A DNA stretch of 64,000 bases from Alloalcanivorax xenomutans (GTDB lineage: Bacteria > Pseudomonadota > Gammaproteobacteria > Pseudomonadales > Alcanivoracaceae): NCBI RefSeq assembly GCF_900217905.1, contig NZ_OBMO01000001.1, positions 62,001 to 126,000 of the forward strand. Direction: 5' to 3'. Below, one piece after another: positions 28,112 to 36,777 of this stretch. The notes below the pieces were generated by a model. It was not told the origin of the DNA. It saw only the letters and a list, made by a program, of their open reading frames with translations, and did no database searches. A program made the translations under genes and the position numbers. The first letter of the stretch is position 1. Every line of letters starts with the position of its first letter.

Positions 28112-28854
28112 CCAGCGCCGCCCCCTTCACTCCCCGCCCCGAACCGACGCCGTTGTTGTCACTCAACAACATCACCAGCGCCTACGGTCGCATCGAGGTG
28201 CTTCACGAGCTGGCATTGACCATCGCCCCGGGAGAAACCGTGGCCTTGGTGGGCGCCAACGGCGCCGGCAAGAGTACCCTGCTGCGGGTGATCTCCGGCC
28301 TGCAACCCGCCAGTGGCGAGATCCGCTTCGACGGCGGCGATTTGTCGCGCGGTGACGCCGCCGATCGCGTTCGTCGCGGCATCGTTCAAGTACCGGAGGG
28401 GCGCCAGGTGTTCTCCGGACTGTCGGTGGAAGACAACTTGATGCTCGGTGCCTATACCCGGAACGACAAAGCCGCTATCGCCGAGGACCTGGAAAAACAA
28501 TATCAACGCTTCCCCATCCTCAAGGACAAGCGGCGTCAAACCGCCGGCACGCTGTCCGGAGGCCAACAGCAAATGTTGGCCATGGGCCGCGCCCTGATGG
28601 GACGGCCAAGGCTGCTATTGCTGGACGAACCGAGCATGGGCCTGGCGCCGCTGATCATCGAGCAGGTTTTCGACATCGTGCGCGAGTTGAAAGCGGAGGG
28701 CATTACCCAGTTCGTGGTCGAACAGAACGCCGCCGAAGCGCTGGCGGTGGCCGACCGCGGTTATGTACTGGAAACCGGGCGCATCGTCGCCAGTGGAGAA
28801 GGCACCGCGCTGCTGGATAACGACAGCGTCAAGGCCGCCTATTTGGGCGGGTAA
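28108..28854 (+). CDS. ABC transporter ATP-binding protein, LivF type
   Basis: 248 residues. Walker A GANGAGKST near residue 51, Q-loop VPEGRQVFSGLSVEDNL, signature LSGGQQQMLAMGRAL, Walker B LLLLDEPSMGLAP and QNAAEAL at the switch. Four-base overlap with the preceding ATPase. Last gene of the importer operon, followed by a strong terminator. Confidence 0.93.
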   Translation: MTSAAPFTPRPEPTPLLSLNNITSAYGRIEVLHELALTIAPGETVALVGANGAGKSTLLRVISGLQPASGEIRFDGGDLSRGDAADRVRRGIVQVPEGRQVFSGLSVEDNLMLGAYTRNDKAAIAEDLEKQYQRFPILKDKRRQTAGTLSGGQQQMLAMGRALMGRPRLLLLDEPSMGLAPLIIEQVFDIVRELKAEGITQFVVEQNAAEALAVADRGYVLETGRIVASGEGTALLDNDSVKAAYLGG

Positions 28855-28883
28855 GTGATTTGAGCGGATGGTTTTTCGAGCAG

Positions 28884-28915
28884 GCGCCGTGCTGGCAGGC
28901 GCGGCGCTTTTTTTT
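28884..28915 (+). terminator. Rho-independent terminator of the ABC-importer operon
   Basis: GCGCCGTGC and GCGCGGCGC form a nine-base stem with one mismatch around a TGGCAG loop, followed by eight T residues. It lies 30 bases after the last ATPase gene and before the convergent signal-peptidase-like gene. Confidence 0.88.
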
Positions 28916-28927
28916 GCTCTCCCCTGA

Positions 28928-29752
28928 TCACCAGCTCAACACAATTTTGCCAGCCATGTTCGCGGCGGGAATCATGCCGAGGTAACGGCTGTCACGGCTG
29001 TTGTCGCGGTTATCACCCATGACGAAAAAGTGCCCTTCCGGAATAACGTAATCGAATCGGCGCCCCGGCCCGTCCGTCATCAAATACTGCACCGAATAGC
29101 GTTGGCCACCGAGTGTTTCGTCGGCGAGTCCCTCTCCGTCCCGAAAGACCGTGAGTACCGGCCCGCCGTTGATGACCAGTTGCTTGTTCGCGTACTGGAT
29201 ATGATCCCCCGGCAAACCGATCACCCGCATTACAAACAACTGCCCGGCCATTTCCGGCGGCCGGAACACGAACAGCTCTCCACGACGTGGCGGTGTACGT
29301 TCAGCCACTTCGGTTTCGTGCAGAGTCAGACCGAAAGCACCATAGACGCCGTACCCCCAGCGCTGCATCACCGCGTAACCGCCCGGTTGCAGCGTTGGCG
29401 CCATGGAGGAAGACGGAATCCGGAACAGGTCGAACAGAAATGCTCTCGTGATGAAGACAACCAGAACGAAGGCCAGCGGCAGGCTGAGCGTGCCCCACCA
29501 GGTGTTGAACCAGCGTCGCCGGCCATCGAAACAAACGCGCCCGGCAAGAACAAAGGCGTGCACCGCGGCGGCGATGGACACCAGCAGCCCGATACCGGAT
29601 GGAGCCCCCTGGCCGGCCAAGGCCAGATCCGCCCCACCGGCCGCCAGCATTGCCAGCAAATACACCAGCACCCACCACCAACGTGACAGATAAACAAAGG
29701 CCAGAGGCGGCACTAATACGCCCATCACGGCGGCAAACCAGCGGTCCGGCAT
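28928..29752 (-). CDS. Signal peptidase I (S26) paralogue with catalytic Lys replaced by Met
   Basis: 274 residues with N-terminal membrane helices (about 10-22, 27-45, 52-70, 88-105). The serine box IPSSSMAPTL with Ser116 and the box GDNRDNSRDSRYLG are intact. In the lysine box, family KRxxGLPGD, the sequence reads VMRVIGLPGD: the codon for the general-base Lys is ATG (Met175). The protein may be inactive, use another base, or carry a sequencing error. ATG at 29752 with AAGGAAGG upstream. It lies downstream of two exported unknown genes. Confidence 0.82.
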   Translation of the reverse strand: MPDRWFAAVMGVLVPPLAFVYLSRWWWVLVYLLAMLAAGGADLALAGQGAPSGIGLLVSIAAAVHAFVLAGRVCFDGRRRWFNTWWGTLSLPLAFVLVVFITRAFLFDLFRIPSSSMAPTLQPGGYAVMQRWGYGVYGAFGLTLHETEVAERTPPRRGELFVFRPPEMAGQLFVMRVIGLPGDHIQYANKQLVINGGPVLTVFRDGEGLADETLGGQRYSVQYLMTDGPGRRFDYVIPEGHFFVMGDNRDNSRDSRYLGMIPAANMAGKIVLSW

Positions 29753-29815
29753 GATCCTTCCTTTATCAAAAGTGCCTTGAAAATACGGCTGTCTGCCGTC
29801 AAGGGCCAATCACCG

Positions 29816-31765
29816 CTACCGGGGTAATCGCCAGTGCAAGACGGTGGACATTGTCAGCGCATAGAGATCACGGCCCTGCGGGGAGAATGCCAGCGCCAAC
29901 ACGGATACGCCGGACGGTACCTTGAGCGCCACCGGTGTGCGCCCTGTACGCGCTTCGCGAAGCTGCACCTGGTTGGCCACCGCCATGGCCAGCCAATGCC
30001 CATCCGGCGACGCCGCGGCAGCCCTGATCTGGTCCCTTCCATCAAGCACCGCGGAATACAGATACTCCCCTTTTTCCGTATCGAATACATGCATGCCCGC
30101 CACTCGCTCACGCTCCGGTGCTGGACGCAACTGGAACCCGCTGGTCACCCATTGGCCCCGGGATGAGCCCACCGCTGTCCATGACGAGGGATGATCACGT
30201 AGATCCGGGCTGGGCGGTGGCCCTTCATGCGGGAAAACACCATAGCGTTGCGGCGCTTGAATTACTTTTCGTACCCGGCCATTTGCGGGGTTCAGCTCCG
30301 CCACCCCGTAGAGATCCTCTACCCACAAGGCATCGCCAGCCCAACGCACCGGTCGCAGCGGCTGCGAAAATAAAGCCGCGCGCGGCACTTCGACAGCGTT
30401 GTAATGCCAGCGCCCGCCTTCTTCACGCTGATACCGATAAATCCGGTCCACCCGATAGCTGTACAAGCGAGGACGCCCCTGAGCATCCAGTTGCCAGCGT
30501 GGAACGTTGCCCGGGCCGGGCAGACTTGACGGCGTTGCCAACGTCACCGCCTGCGGCGCTTTCTCATTTCCGCGATAGCGGAATAATGTCCCGTCGCCCC
30601 CGTTCAGCGGGCGCCCCCAGAACCACAACGTATCGGCGCTCTCGTCCAGCAGTATCGAGTCCGCCCCGTCCAGCCCCTGCCACAAGACCGATAGCGAAGC
30701 CTCTTCCGGTTGCAGTCGCCAAACCTCGGCAATCCACTGGCGCTCACCATCGACCTGAGCCGGCCGCTCGACGCCGATGGCCAGACTGCCATCGGACATC
30801 ACCTGCAACGTTCGAGGGTCCAATGGATCGTCACTGGTCAGGGTGTAAATTTCGGGGATCACTTCACTATCGGCTTTTCCGGCCTGTTGAAGTCGTGGCG
30901 CGGGAGGCTCTGGTGGTGCCTTCACCGGCGCTTGCCAACGCGCCGGATCCTCACTGATTTGCCAGTCGCTATCAGGAAGATGTTCTTCCAGTGCGCTCAT
31001 TACCGCCTGAAACAGCTCTGCGGGCACCAGTGACTGAGAGAGCGTGGTGGGCACACCATCCGCCACCAGAATCTTTCGGTGCGCCGGATTGGGAAAGGAT
31101 TGGCGACGATGGATGTCGATTACCGTCGCCGGTGAGCCCAGCAGCGGCTCGGCATCAAATACCGTCACCGTTTGCTTCACATGATATTGCTTGCGCCACC
31201 CTTGCACCCATTCACGGGATGATTCCGCTCGCGAATACAAGGACTTCATCCGGGGCAGGGAAAGCAGTCTCTTCGGCGAAATATCCAAGCGTGCCAGGGC
31301 CTGGTTTCGGCGCCAGTCCCGCTCTTCCGGCATCAAAGCCCCTTCACGCACCGCCGCGTCCAGATCCGGTTCAGAGCCACTGTGCGCCAGTATGTCCCGC
31401 CACTGAGGGTGCCGGGATAACATCACTCGCCGCCAAGGCTCATCCAGCGTGAGCAAGGGCAATGGTGTTTCCACCAAGGTGACTTTACCCGCCAGCGCCT
31501 CGGACACCACCGGCCGAACCTGTTCATAAGAGGCCCTTACCAGAAGATAAGCACGTTCCGCCCCCATCGCGTGTTGGTCCCCCAGCACTACCACCGGAAT
31601 ACGTAATGCATCGGGCGTATGACGGTGCAGGCCGTCTTCAACTATCCGCCAGTCGCTCCCCTCGGATTCCGGAAACGCTTTCATGGCTTCCTCCCCTTGG
31701 GCAAGCGATGTCAACAAGACCACCATCAAGGCCACAGCCGGGTTTACAATGTTTCGATCAAGCAT
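29816..31765 (-). CDS. Exported beta-propeller-like protein of unknown function
   Basis: 649 residues. N-terminal signal peptide (hydrophobic 9-22, cleavage near LAQG). The C-terminal half has propeller-type repeats with SPDGHWLAMA and SPQGRDLYAL; the N-terminal half has helix-rich segments with no recognised domain. Twelve-base gap from the DUF3298-like gene upstream suggests one transcript with it. No catalytic motif seen. Confidence 0.7.
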   Translation of the reverse strand: MLDRNIVNPAVALMVVLLTSLAQGEEAMKAFPESEGSDWRIVEDGLHRHTPDALRIPVVVLGDQHAMGAERAYLLVRASYEQVRPVVSEALAGKVTLVETPLPLLTLDEPWRRVMLSRHPQWRDILAHSGSEPDLDAAVREGALMPEERDWRRNQALARLDISPKRLLSLPRMKSLYSRAESSREWVQGWRKQYHVKQTVTVFDAEPLLGSPATVIDIHRRQSFPNPAHRKILVADGVPTTLSQSLVPAELFQAVMSALEEHLPDSDWQISEDPARWQAPVKAPPEPPAPRLQQAGKADSEVIPEIYTLTSDDPLDPRTLQVMSDGSLAIGVERPAQVDGERQWIAEVWRLQPEEASLSVLWQGLDGADSILLDESADTLWFWGRPLNGGDGTLFRYRGNEKAPQAVTLATPSSLPGPGNVPRWQLDAQGRPRLYSYRVDRIYRYQREEGGRWHYNAVEVPRAALFSQPLRPVRWAGDALWVEDLYGVAELNPANGRVRKVIQAPQRYGVFPHEGPPPSPDLRDHPSSWTAVGSSRGQWVTSGFQLRPAPERERVAGMHVFDTEKGEYLYSAVLDGRDQIRAAAASPDGHWLAMAVANQVQLREARTGRTPVALKVPSGVSVLALAFSPQGRDLYALTMSTVLHWRLPR

Positions 31766-31777
31766 GGCCCATCCCGC

Positions 31778-32845
31778 TCAATGTAAATGAACCGGCAGTG
31801 GCGGCCGGCCCGGTCGCTGCCAGCGCCCCACCAGATCCCCATCATCGGTCCACCGAAGCGTAAAGGTCTCGGTAGTCTCACCCTCATCGCGACGAGTCAG
31901 CACCAGGACTCCATCCCGGCTCGCTTCCCGATGCAATCGTATCGGCACTTTATACTTGTCATAGGCATACCAGGCCGGGCCGGACCAGGCTCCCAGAACC
32001 AGTGTTACAGGAAAACGGCCATCCATTTCTCCCATGAAGACGCCCTGGTAGCCGGGTTGCGGCGGCGGACAGTCGGCCCGCTTCTCCACCAACAGACAGC
32101 GACCGTATTCACTCAACCAGGGCGCCAATGTGTCGTAATCGAATCGACTTTCCTCAATACCCAGATCGTCCAATGCCCGAACCGCATGGGGAAAGCCGCA
32201 GCCCCGGGTCATCACCAAGGCATCGGCTCGCAACTGCCACTCCCTCTCATCGTACAAACCGGTCCGCACGTTCTCGCAGCACTCCCGGTAAAGATCAGCC
32301 TGGATTTTCGCCTCCTCCTGATCCAGGCCGTTTGGCTGGGCGGCCTGCAAAAAAGCGTCGATATCATGAACCTGCATCGCGTCGACCCGACTCTGGAGCT
32401 CCTTCACACCGTCTTCGGTAAACAGTGTTGCCAGGAACAAGGGCTGGCCGGTCCGGGTCTCAAACTGATAACTCTGGGAAAAAGCCGAAGGATAGGCACC
32501 GGTGTACTCGCCATTGAAAACGACGGAGAGAAATCCGATGGCGTTGGTCACCACTTGATAGTCCAGGTAAGTGACCCCGGTCCATTCCCCCTCCTGGGGC
32601 CATACGGCATCGAATGGCGTCTCTCCCGGGCCGCCAGGAAAGCGCTCCAGCAAGCTGACCTGAAGCCACGTATTGATGCGTCGCGCCGTTTCAGTGTCTC
32701 CTGGCACCAGAGGGAAACGAAACTCAGTGTGATCTCCCAGCGTCCTGTGCTCAGCGGACAATTCCTCAACAGCAACTTGAGACCAGGCCGCCGGCGCCGC
32801 GCCCGCCAAAGCGGCCAACGCGACATAACCCAACCCCTTGATCAT
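31778..32845 (-). CDS. Exported protein with DUF3298/RsiV-like domain
   Basis: 355 residues from the ATG at 32845, which gives a clean signal peptide (MIKGLGYVALAALAGA, cleavage near AWSQ); an ATG at 32866 would add seven residues and cannot be excluded. The middle carries the DUF3298 pattern (FNGEYTGAYPSAFSQSYQFE then TGQPLFLATLF) found in RsiV-like and lysozyme-binding proteins. Several cysteine pairs in the mature part fit periplasmic disulfides. Function unknown. Confidence 0.65.
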   Translation of the reverse strand: MIKGLGYVALAALAGAAPAAWSQVAVEELSAEHRTLGDHTEFRFPLVPGDTETARRINTWLQVSLLERFPGGPGETPFDAVWPQEGEWTGVTYLDYQVVTNAIGFLSVVFNGEYTGAYPSAFSQSYQFETRTGQPLFLATLFTEDGVKELQSRVDAMQVHDIDAFLQAAQPNGLDQEEAKIQADLYRECCENVRTGLYDEREWQLRADALVMTRGCGFPHAVRALDDLGIEESRFDYDTLAPWLSEYGRCLLVEKRADCPPPQPGYQGVFMGEMDGRFPVTLVLGAWSGPAWYAYDKYKVPIRLHREASRDGVLVLTRRDEGETTETFTLRWTDDGDLVGRWQRPGRPPLPVHLH

Positions 32846-32969
32846 CGCGCCATACAGGCCACCCATCCCGCCACCATCCCAAGCAGAAAGTGTTTGAAGG
32901 CGTCGCCAATGAATATTAAATCGAGGAGAAGCAGCAACCAGAGCCATGACCACATCCTGTGCCGGAAGA

Positions 32970-33422
32970 TTATTCGAGATCCAGCCCCAACCTTAGCATG
33001 TCCTTATGCTGGATCCCCATTTCCATCACCGGTTCATCATAATGGTCAAGAAAGAAATCGCGGACCACACGCTCTACCCGAAAACCCAGGCGTTGGTAGA
33101 ACGCCAGCTGATAACCAAAAGTACCGGTACCCAGCTCAATACGGCGCACGCCTTCAGACCGGCACCGGTCGATCACATGGCGCAGCAGGGCCGATCCTAC
33201 ACCCTGACCCTGCATGTCGGGCGACACCGCTATGTTGAATAACTCCAGGGCACCGTCGCCGATGGTATTGAGCACACAAATACCCACCGTAGTGCCCTTA
33301 TCCTCGACGGCAACGCACCGGGCACCTCGCAGGTAAGCACGCACATTCGTTTCCGATGGATCAGCGATCAATAAGAGTGACATGGGTACGGAATCGGGAT
33401 CCAGGGAATGGAAGGTCATCAT
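32970..33422 (-). CDS. GNAT-family N-acetyltransferase
   Basis: 150 residues. The acetyl-CoA site is visible as LFNIAVSPDMQGQGVGSALL near residue 60-80, and the start matches relatives that begin ahead of LLLIADPS. The ATG at 33422 (second ATG at 33419) is preferred over a GTG at 33479. Acceptor substrate unknown. It lies 124 bp upstream of the DUF3298 gene on the same strand. Confidence 0.75.
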   Translation of the reverse strand: MMTFHSLDPDSVPMSLLLIADPSETNVRAYLRGARCVAVEDKGTTVGICVLNTIGDGALELFNIAVSPDMQGQGVGSALLRHVIDRCRSEGVRRIELGTGTFGYQLAFYQRLGFRVERVVRDFFLDHYDEPVMEMGIQHKDMLRLGLDLE

Positions 33423-33642
33423 TCTTTCAGGCTCTCCGCACAGGTATGTCCCATTGTATTGAACCCTGGAAGAATTCACACATCACGGCACCGCCCTAAC
33501 AACCATACCGCTGGCAATATCGCGACCGCCTTATCGTTGCCGACCGCCATATCCCGTCCACAAAACGGCCACCAGACTGTCATCACCACGTCCTAGGATG
33601 CGCACCGACTTGTCTTCCTTTTATCCGAATCGGAGTTGAATC

Positions 33643-35466
33643 GTGGCTATTTCCAGAACTCTTCCGGCCCTCACATTAGCCGGCTACGCTCTATTACTAG
33701 CCGGCTGCGGGAGCGACAGTGACAATGACAACCCGGCACCAGAGGCCAAGCCGCTGCGGCTGCAGGTGCTGCACACCAATGATCATCACTCCTATTTCGA
33801 GGGACAGAGCTACGACCTGAGCCTGGACTATGATCCAACGCTGACCGGTGCTGAAACCGTGCGTGTTGACCTCGGCGGCTTTCCACGTATCGCGACCGCT
33901 ATCGACGAATACCGCGACGATCACACCCTGGTCCTCAACAGTGGCGAGTTGAACGGCACCCTCTATTTCAGTCTGTTCAAGGGAGAGGTGGATTTCAAAG
34001 TGTTCAATGCCATCGGCCTGGACGCCTACGAGTTGGGTAATCATGAGTTCGACGAGGGTGAAGCGCATCTCGCCGAGCTGTTGAAGACGGTCAATTTCCC
34101 GGTGATCGCCGGCAACGTTCATCCGACCACGGACAGCCCGCTGTTCGGTTCCGATATCGCACCTTATGTGGTCAAGGAAATTGATGGCGAGAAAGTGGCG
34201 GTGATCGGTGTTCTCAAGGTAGAGAAGACACAAGAATCCTCCCTGGTTACCGATGCGGTGGAATTCGATGACGAAATCACCTCGGTGCGTGAGCATATCT
34301 ACGCTCTGAAAGACGAAGGCATCAACAAATTCATCGTACTCAGCCATCTGGGCTATGACTTCGATCAGGAACTGGCCGCCAGCGTCCGTGATATCGATCT
34401 GATCGTCGGCGGTGACACCCACGACGTTCTCGACGCCACCGGCGAGTTCGAAGCCATTGGTTTGGATGTGGACGGCGACTACCCCACGGTGGTGAACAAC
34501 CCGGACGGACAGCCGGTCTATATCGTTCAGGCCTGGGAGTACGCCAAGGGGCTGGGCAAGCTGGAAGTCAACTTCGACGCCGATGGGGTTATCACCGACA
34601 TCGGCGGCAATGTGGAACTGCTGGTTGGCGAGAACTACCAGGTGCAGGATGCCAGTGGCGCCTGGGTGGCGGCCAGCGGCGAACAGACGGCGCAAATCAA
34701 CGGTGTGATCGATGGCTTGACCACGGTGCGGGTCGCGGAGGAATCCCAGGCCATTCTCGACATTCTCATGCCATACAAGGCGGAAATGGAAAGCTTCAAA
34801 CAGGAAGCCCTGGGACAAGTGACGCAGTACATGCCGTTCGAACGCATCCCCACACCGTTTCAGGCTGGAGAAACCCCTACAGGCAGCTACGCCGCCCAGG
34901 TCGTGGCCGACGCCTTCCTCACTTACCTGCCCAAGGCCGATGTAGCGATTCAGAACGCCGGCGGCGTGCGCGCCCCGCTCGAGGATGGGGAATTCACCGT
35001 GGCGGACGCCTACAATATCCTGCCGTTCTCCAACACCGTGGTCACCATCGATATGACCGGCGCGGACATCGTCAAAGTGCTCAACGAAGCACTCGACTAC
35101 GCCCAGGGCATCTCTGCCTCCACCGGCGCCTTCCCCTATTCCGCCAACCTGCGCTACGACGTGGTGCTCGGCGCGCCGGCCGGCACCGGTATTCAGAACG
35201 TGGAAGTCAGGGATGAAGGCGGAACCTGGGGCCCCATCGACAACGGCGCCGTCTATTCCGTGGCCACCAACTCTTTCACCGGGCTCGGTAAGGACGGCTA
35301 CGACACTTTCGGTGAAGTGCAAGAGGCCAACCCGGAGGCTTTCGAGAATTCCGACGTGGCCTATGTGGTGCCACTGCTGGAGTACTTCCGTGAGGAACTG
35401 CCGGACAACACACTGCCGGCGCTGGATCCGGAGCTCTACTGCCTGAAGTCCGTAACCCAGCAATAA
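33643..35466 (+). CDS. 5'-nucleotidase/2',3'-cyclic phosphodiesterase lipoprotein (UshA/NadN type)
   Basis: 607 residues. Lipobox LAGC at residue 22, then a calcineurin-like metallophosphoesterase domain: HTNDHHSYF, GNHEFDEG, and GGDTHD, the metal ligands. The C-terminal half (about 370-600) is the 5'-nucleotidase C domain with NAGGVRAPL and LPFSNTVVTIDMTG. Likely outer-membrane or periplasm-facing nucleotide scavenging. The GTG start has GGAGTT upstream. Stand-alone gene, ending at a strong hairpin shared with the convergent gene. Confidence 0.88.
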   Translation: MAISRTLPALTLAGYALLLAGCGSDSDNDNPAPEAKPLRLQVLHTNDHHSYFEGQSYDLSLDYDPTLTGAETVRVDLGGFPRIATAIDEYRDDHTLVLNSGELNGTLYFSLFKGEVDFKVFNAIGLDAYELGNHEFDEGEAHLAELLKTVNFPVIAGNVHPTTDSPLFGSDIAPYVVKEIDGEKVAVIGVLKVEKTQESSLVTDAVEFDDEITSVREHIYALKDEGINKFIVLSHLGYDFDQELAASVRDIDLIVGGDTHDVLDATGEFEAIGLDVDGDYPTVVNNPDGQPVYIVQAWEYAKGLGKLEVNFDADGVITDIGGNVELLVGENYQVQDASGAWVAASGEQTAQINGVIDGLTTVRVAEESQAILDILMPYKAEMESFKQEALGQVTQYMPFERIPTPFQAGETPTGSYAAQVVADAFLTYLPKADVAIQNAGGVRAPLEDGEFTVADAYNILPFSNTVVTIDMTGADIVKVLNEALDYAQGISASTGAFPYSANLRYDVVLGAPAGTGIQNVEVRDEGGTWGPIDNGAVYSVATNSFTGLGKDGYDTFGEVQEANPEAFENSDVAYVVPLLEYFREELPDNTLPALDPELYCLKSVTQQ

Positions 35467-35477
35467 GCATCAAACCC

Positions 35478-35504
35478 GGAGCCGGGTGCCCGCTGCCCGG
35501 CTCC
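35478..35504. terminator. Bidirectional terminator-like hairpin
   Basis: A perfect nine-base stem, GGAGCCGGG and CCCGGCTCC, with a nine-base loop between the convergent genes ending at 35466 and 35510. Flanks have only short T or A runs, so it may act with Rho or as an RNA stabiliser. Confidence 0.6.
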
Positions 35505-35509
35505 ATCAA

Positions 35510-36142
35510 TCAAGAGAGGTACCCGTAAGCTTCCGCCTGAGCCGACAGCCAGAACAGCAGACCAACCCCGGCGGCCAGTCCCAGCGCCACGAATATCAGA
35601 AAACCCACCCGCTCACCCGGCGTCATATGCCGCACGCCTTCCAACGTGCCAGGCCGCACCAGGACATAAAACAGCCCCATCCCCGCCAGGAAAGGTCCAC
35701 CGACGGTCTTCCACCAGGAATAGGACACCACGGACGCGCCGGCGGCAAGCGCCTGCAACGTATCGCGAACGTAATAGACGCTCCACCCCAGCCCTAGTGC
35801 CAGAAACACCAGACCGACAATCAGAGCGCCCGTTTTCGGATCCGGCGTCTTCGCCTGCACCGGTGTTTCTGGCACGTGACGGGCCGGATCCTGGGCGATT
35901 TCCATGGCCCGTTCATGAGCCTTCTGGCGACTACGATGGCGCACCAGGGAGACAACTCCCGAGAGCAGCATCAACGCCCCCATCGTCAACATACCGAGCA
36001 CCACGCCCTGGTCTCCGAAACGCTGATACAACCAGCCGGTACGCTCCTCCGCGGTGGCCGGCTCGCCCCAATGCATCAGGGCAAACGCCATACAGACCAC
36101 ACCAAAGACGGACAAAATCAGGGATCGGGCTACCGCCAACAT
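35510..36142 (-). CDS. Inner-membrane protein of unknown function
   Basis: 210 residues with about four membrane helices (5-25, 47-66, 107-125, 140-160) and a hydrophobic C-terminus. A charged cytoplasmic-type loop (RHRSRQKAHERAMEIAQDP) lies between helices two and three. No family recognised. ATG at 36142 preferred over a TTG at 36148. Convergent to the nucleotidase gene. Confidence 0.65.
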   Translation of the reverse strand: MLAVARSLILSVFGVVCMAFALMHWGEPATAEERTGWLYQRFGDQGVVLGMLTMGALMLLSGVVSLVRHRSRQKAHERAMEIAQDPARHVPETPVQAKTPDPKTGALIVGLVFLALGLGWSVYYVRDTLQALAAGASVVSYSWWKTVGGPFLAGMGLFYVLVRPGTLEGVRHMTPGERVGFLIFVALGLAAGVGLLFWLSAQAEAYGYLS

Positions 36143-36261
36143 GAGCAAACACCGGGAAGATCAGACAGGGGGGCTCAACCTACCCAGCGCGACGGGCCGG
36201 GTCAACGGCGAACGCCACAAATCAGGCGGAAGTCGGATGCCGGCAGGCACCGGCTCCGAGT

Positions 36262-36729
36262 CTAGAAGCGCGGCTCCGTCACCACCTCGGTGAGCACCGA
36301 GCTGGCAATGAAGCACTCCTCATGGGCCAGATGATGCAGTTTTTCGATCTGCTCCGGCGAAGGCCGGCGATCGCCGGAGAACACCACCCGGGGACGCAAC
36401 GTCACCCGGGTCACCGCCAACTTGCCGGCCTCATTCTCCGCCATCACACCAATGGCCTCATCCTCGTAGCGATCCACCACATAGCGCCGCTTGGCGGCGA
36501 TGCCCAGGAACACCAGCATGTGGCAACTGGACAACGACGCCACGAACGCCTCCTCCGGATCCACGTTCTCCGCCACCGAATACGGCAACGGCACGATGTG
36601 CGGCGACGCCGATGCCGGCACCGTCACCCCGCCGTCGAACAGCCATTCGTGAGCCCGGCTATAACGGTTATCGCTGAAGGCCTCCCCCTCATGGCGGTGC
36701 CATTGGATAGTGGCGGTGTATTCGGCCAT
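36262..36729 (-). CDS. OsmC/Ohr-family peroxiredoxin-like protein
   Basis: 155 residues. The two OsmC cysteines are visible: SLSSCHMLVFLGIA near residue 68 and HEECFIASS near residue 138. Members reduce organic hydroperoxides through this pair. The GAXX-type N-terminal beta region and VDPEEAFVASL fit YhfA/OsmC relatives. AGGAGGAGAG precedes the ATG, a strong site. Single gene. Confidence 0.88.
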   Translation of the reverse strand: MAEYTATIQWHRHEGEAFSDNRYSRAHEWLFDGGVTVPASASPHIVPLPYSVAENVDPEEAFVASLSSCHMLVFLGIAAKRRYVVDRYEDEAIGVMAENEAGKLAVTRVTLRPRVVFSGDRRPSPEQIEKLHHLAHEECFIASSVLTEVVTEPRF

Positions 36730-36777
36730 CTCTCCTCCTGACAGGATTATGGATACTCGCTCTTACCCGGCACTGTA

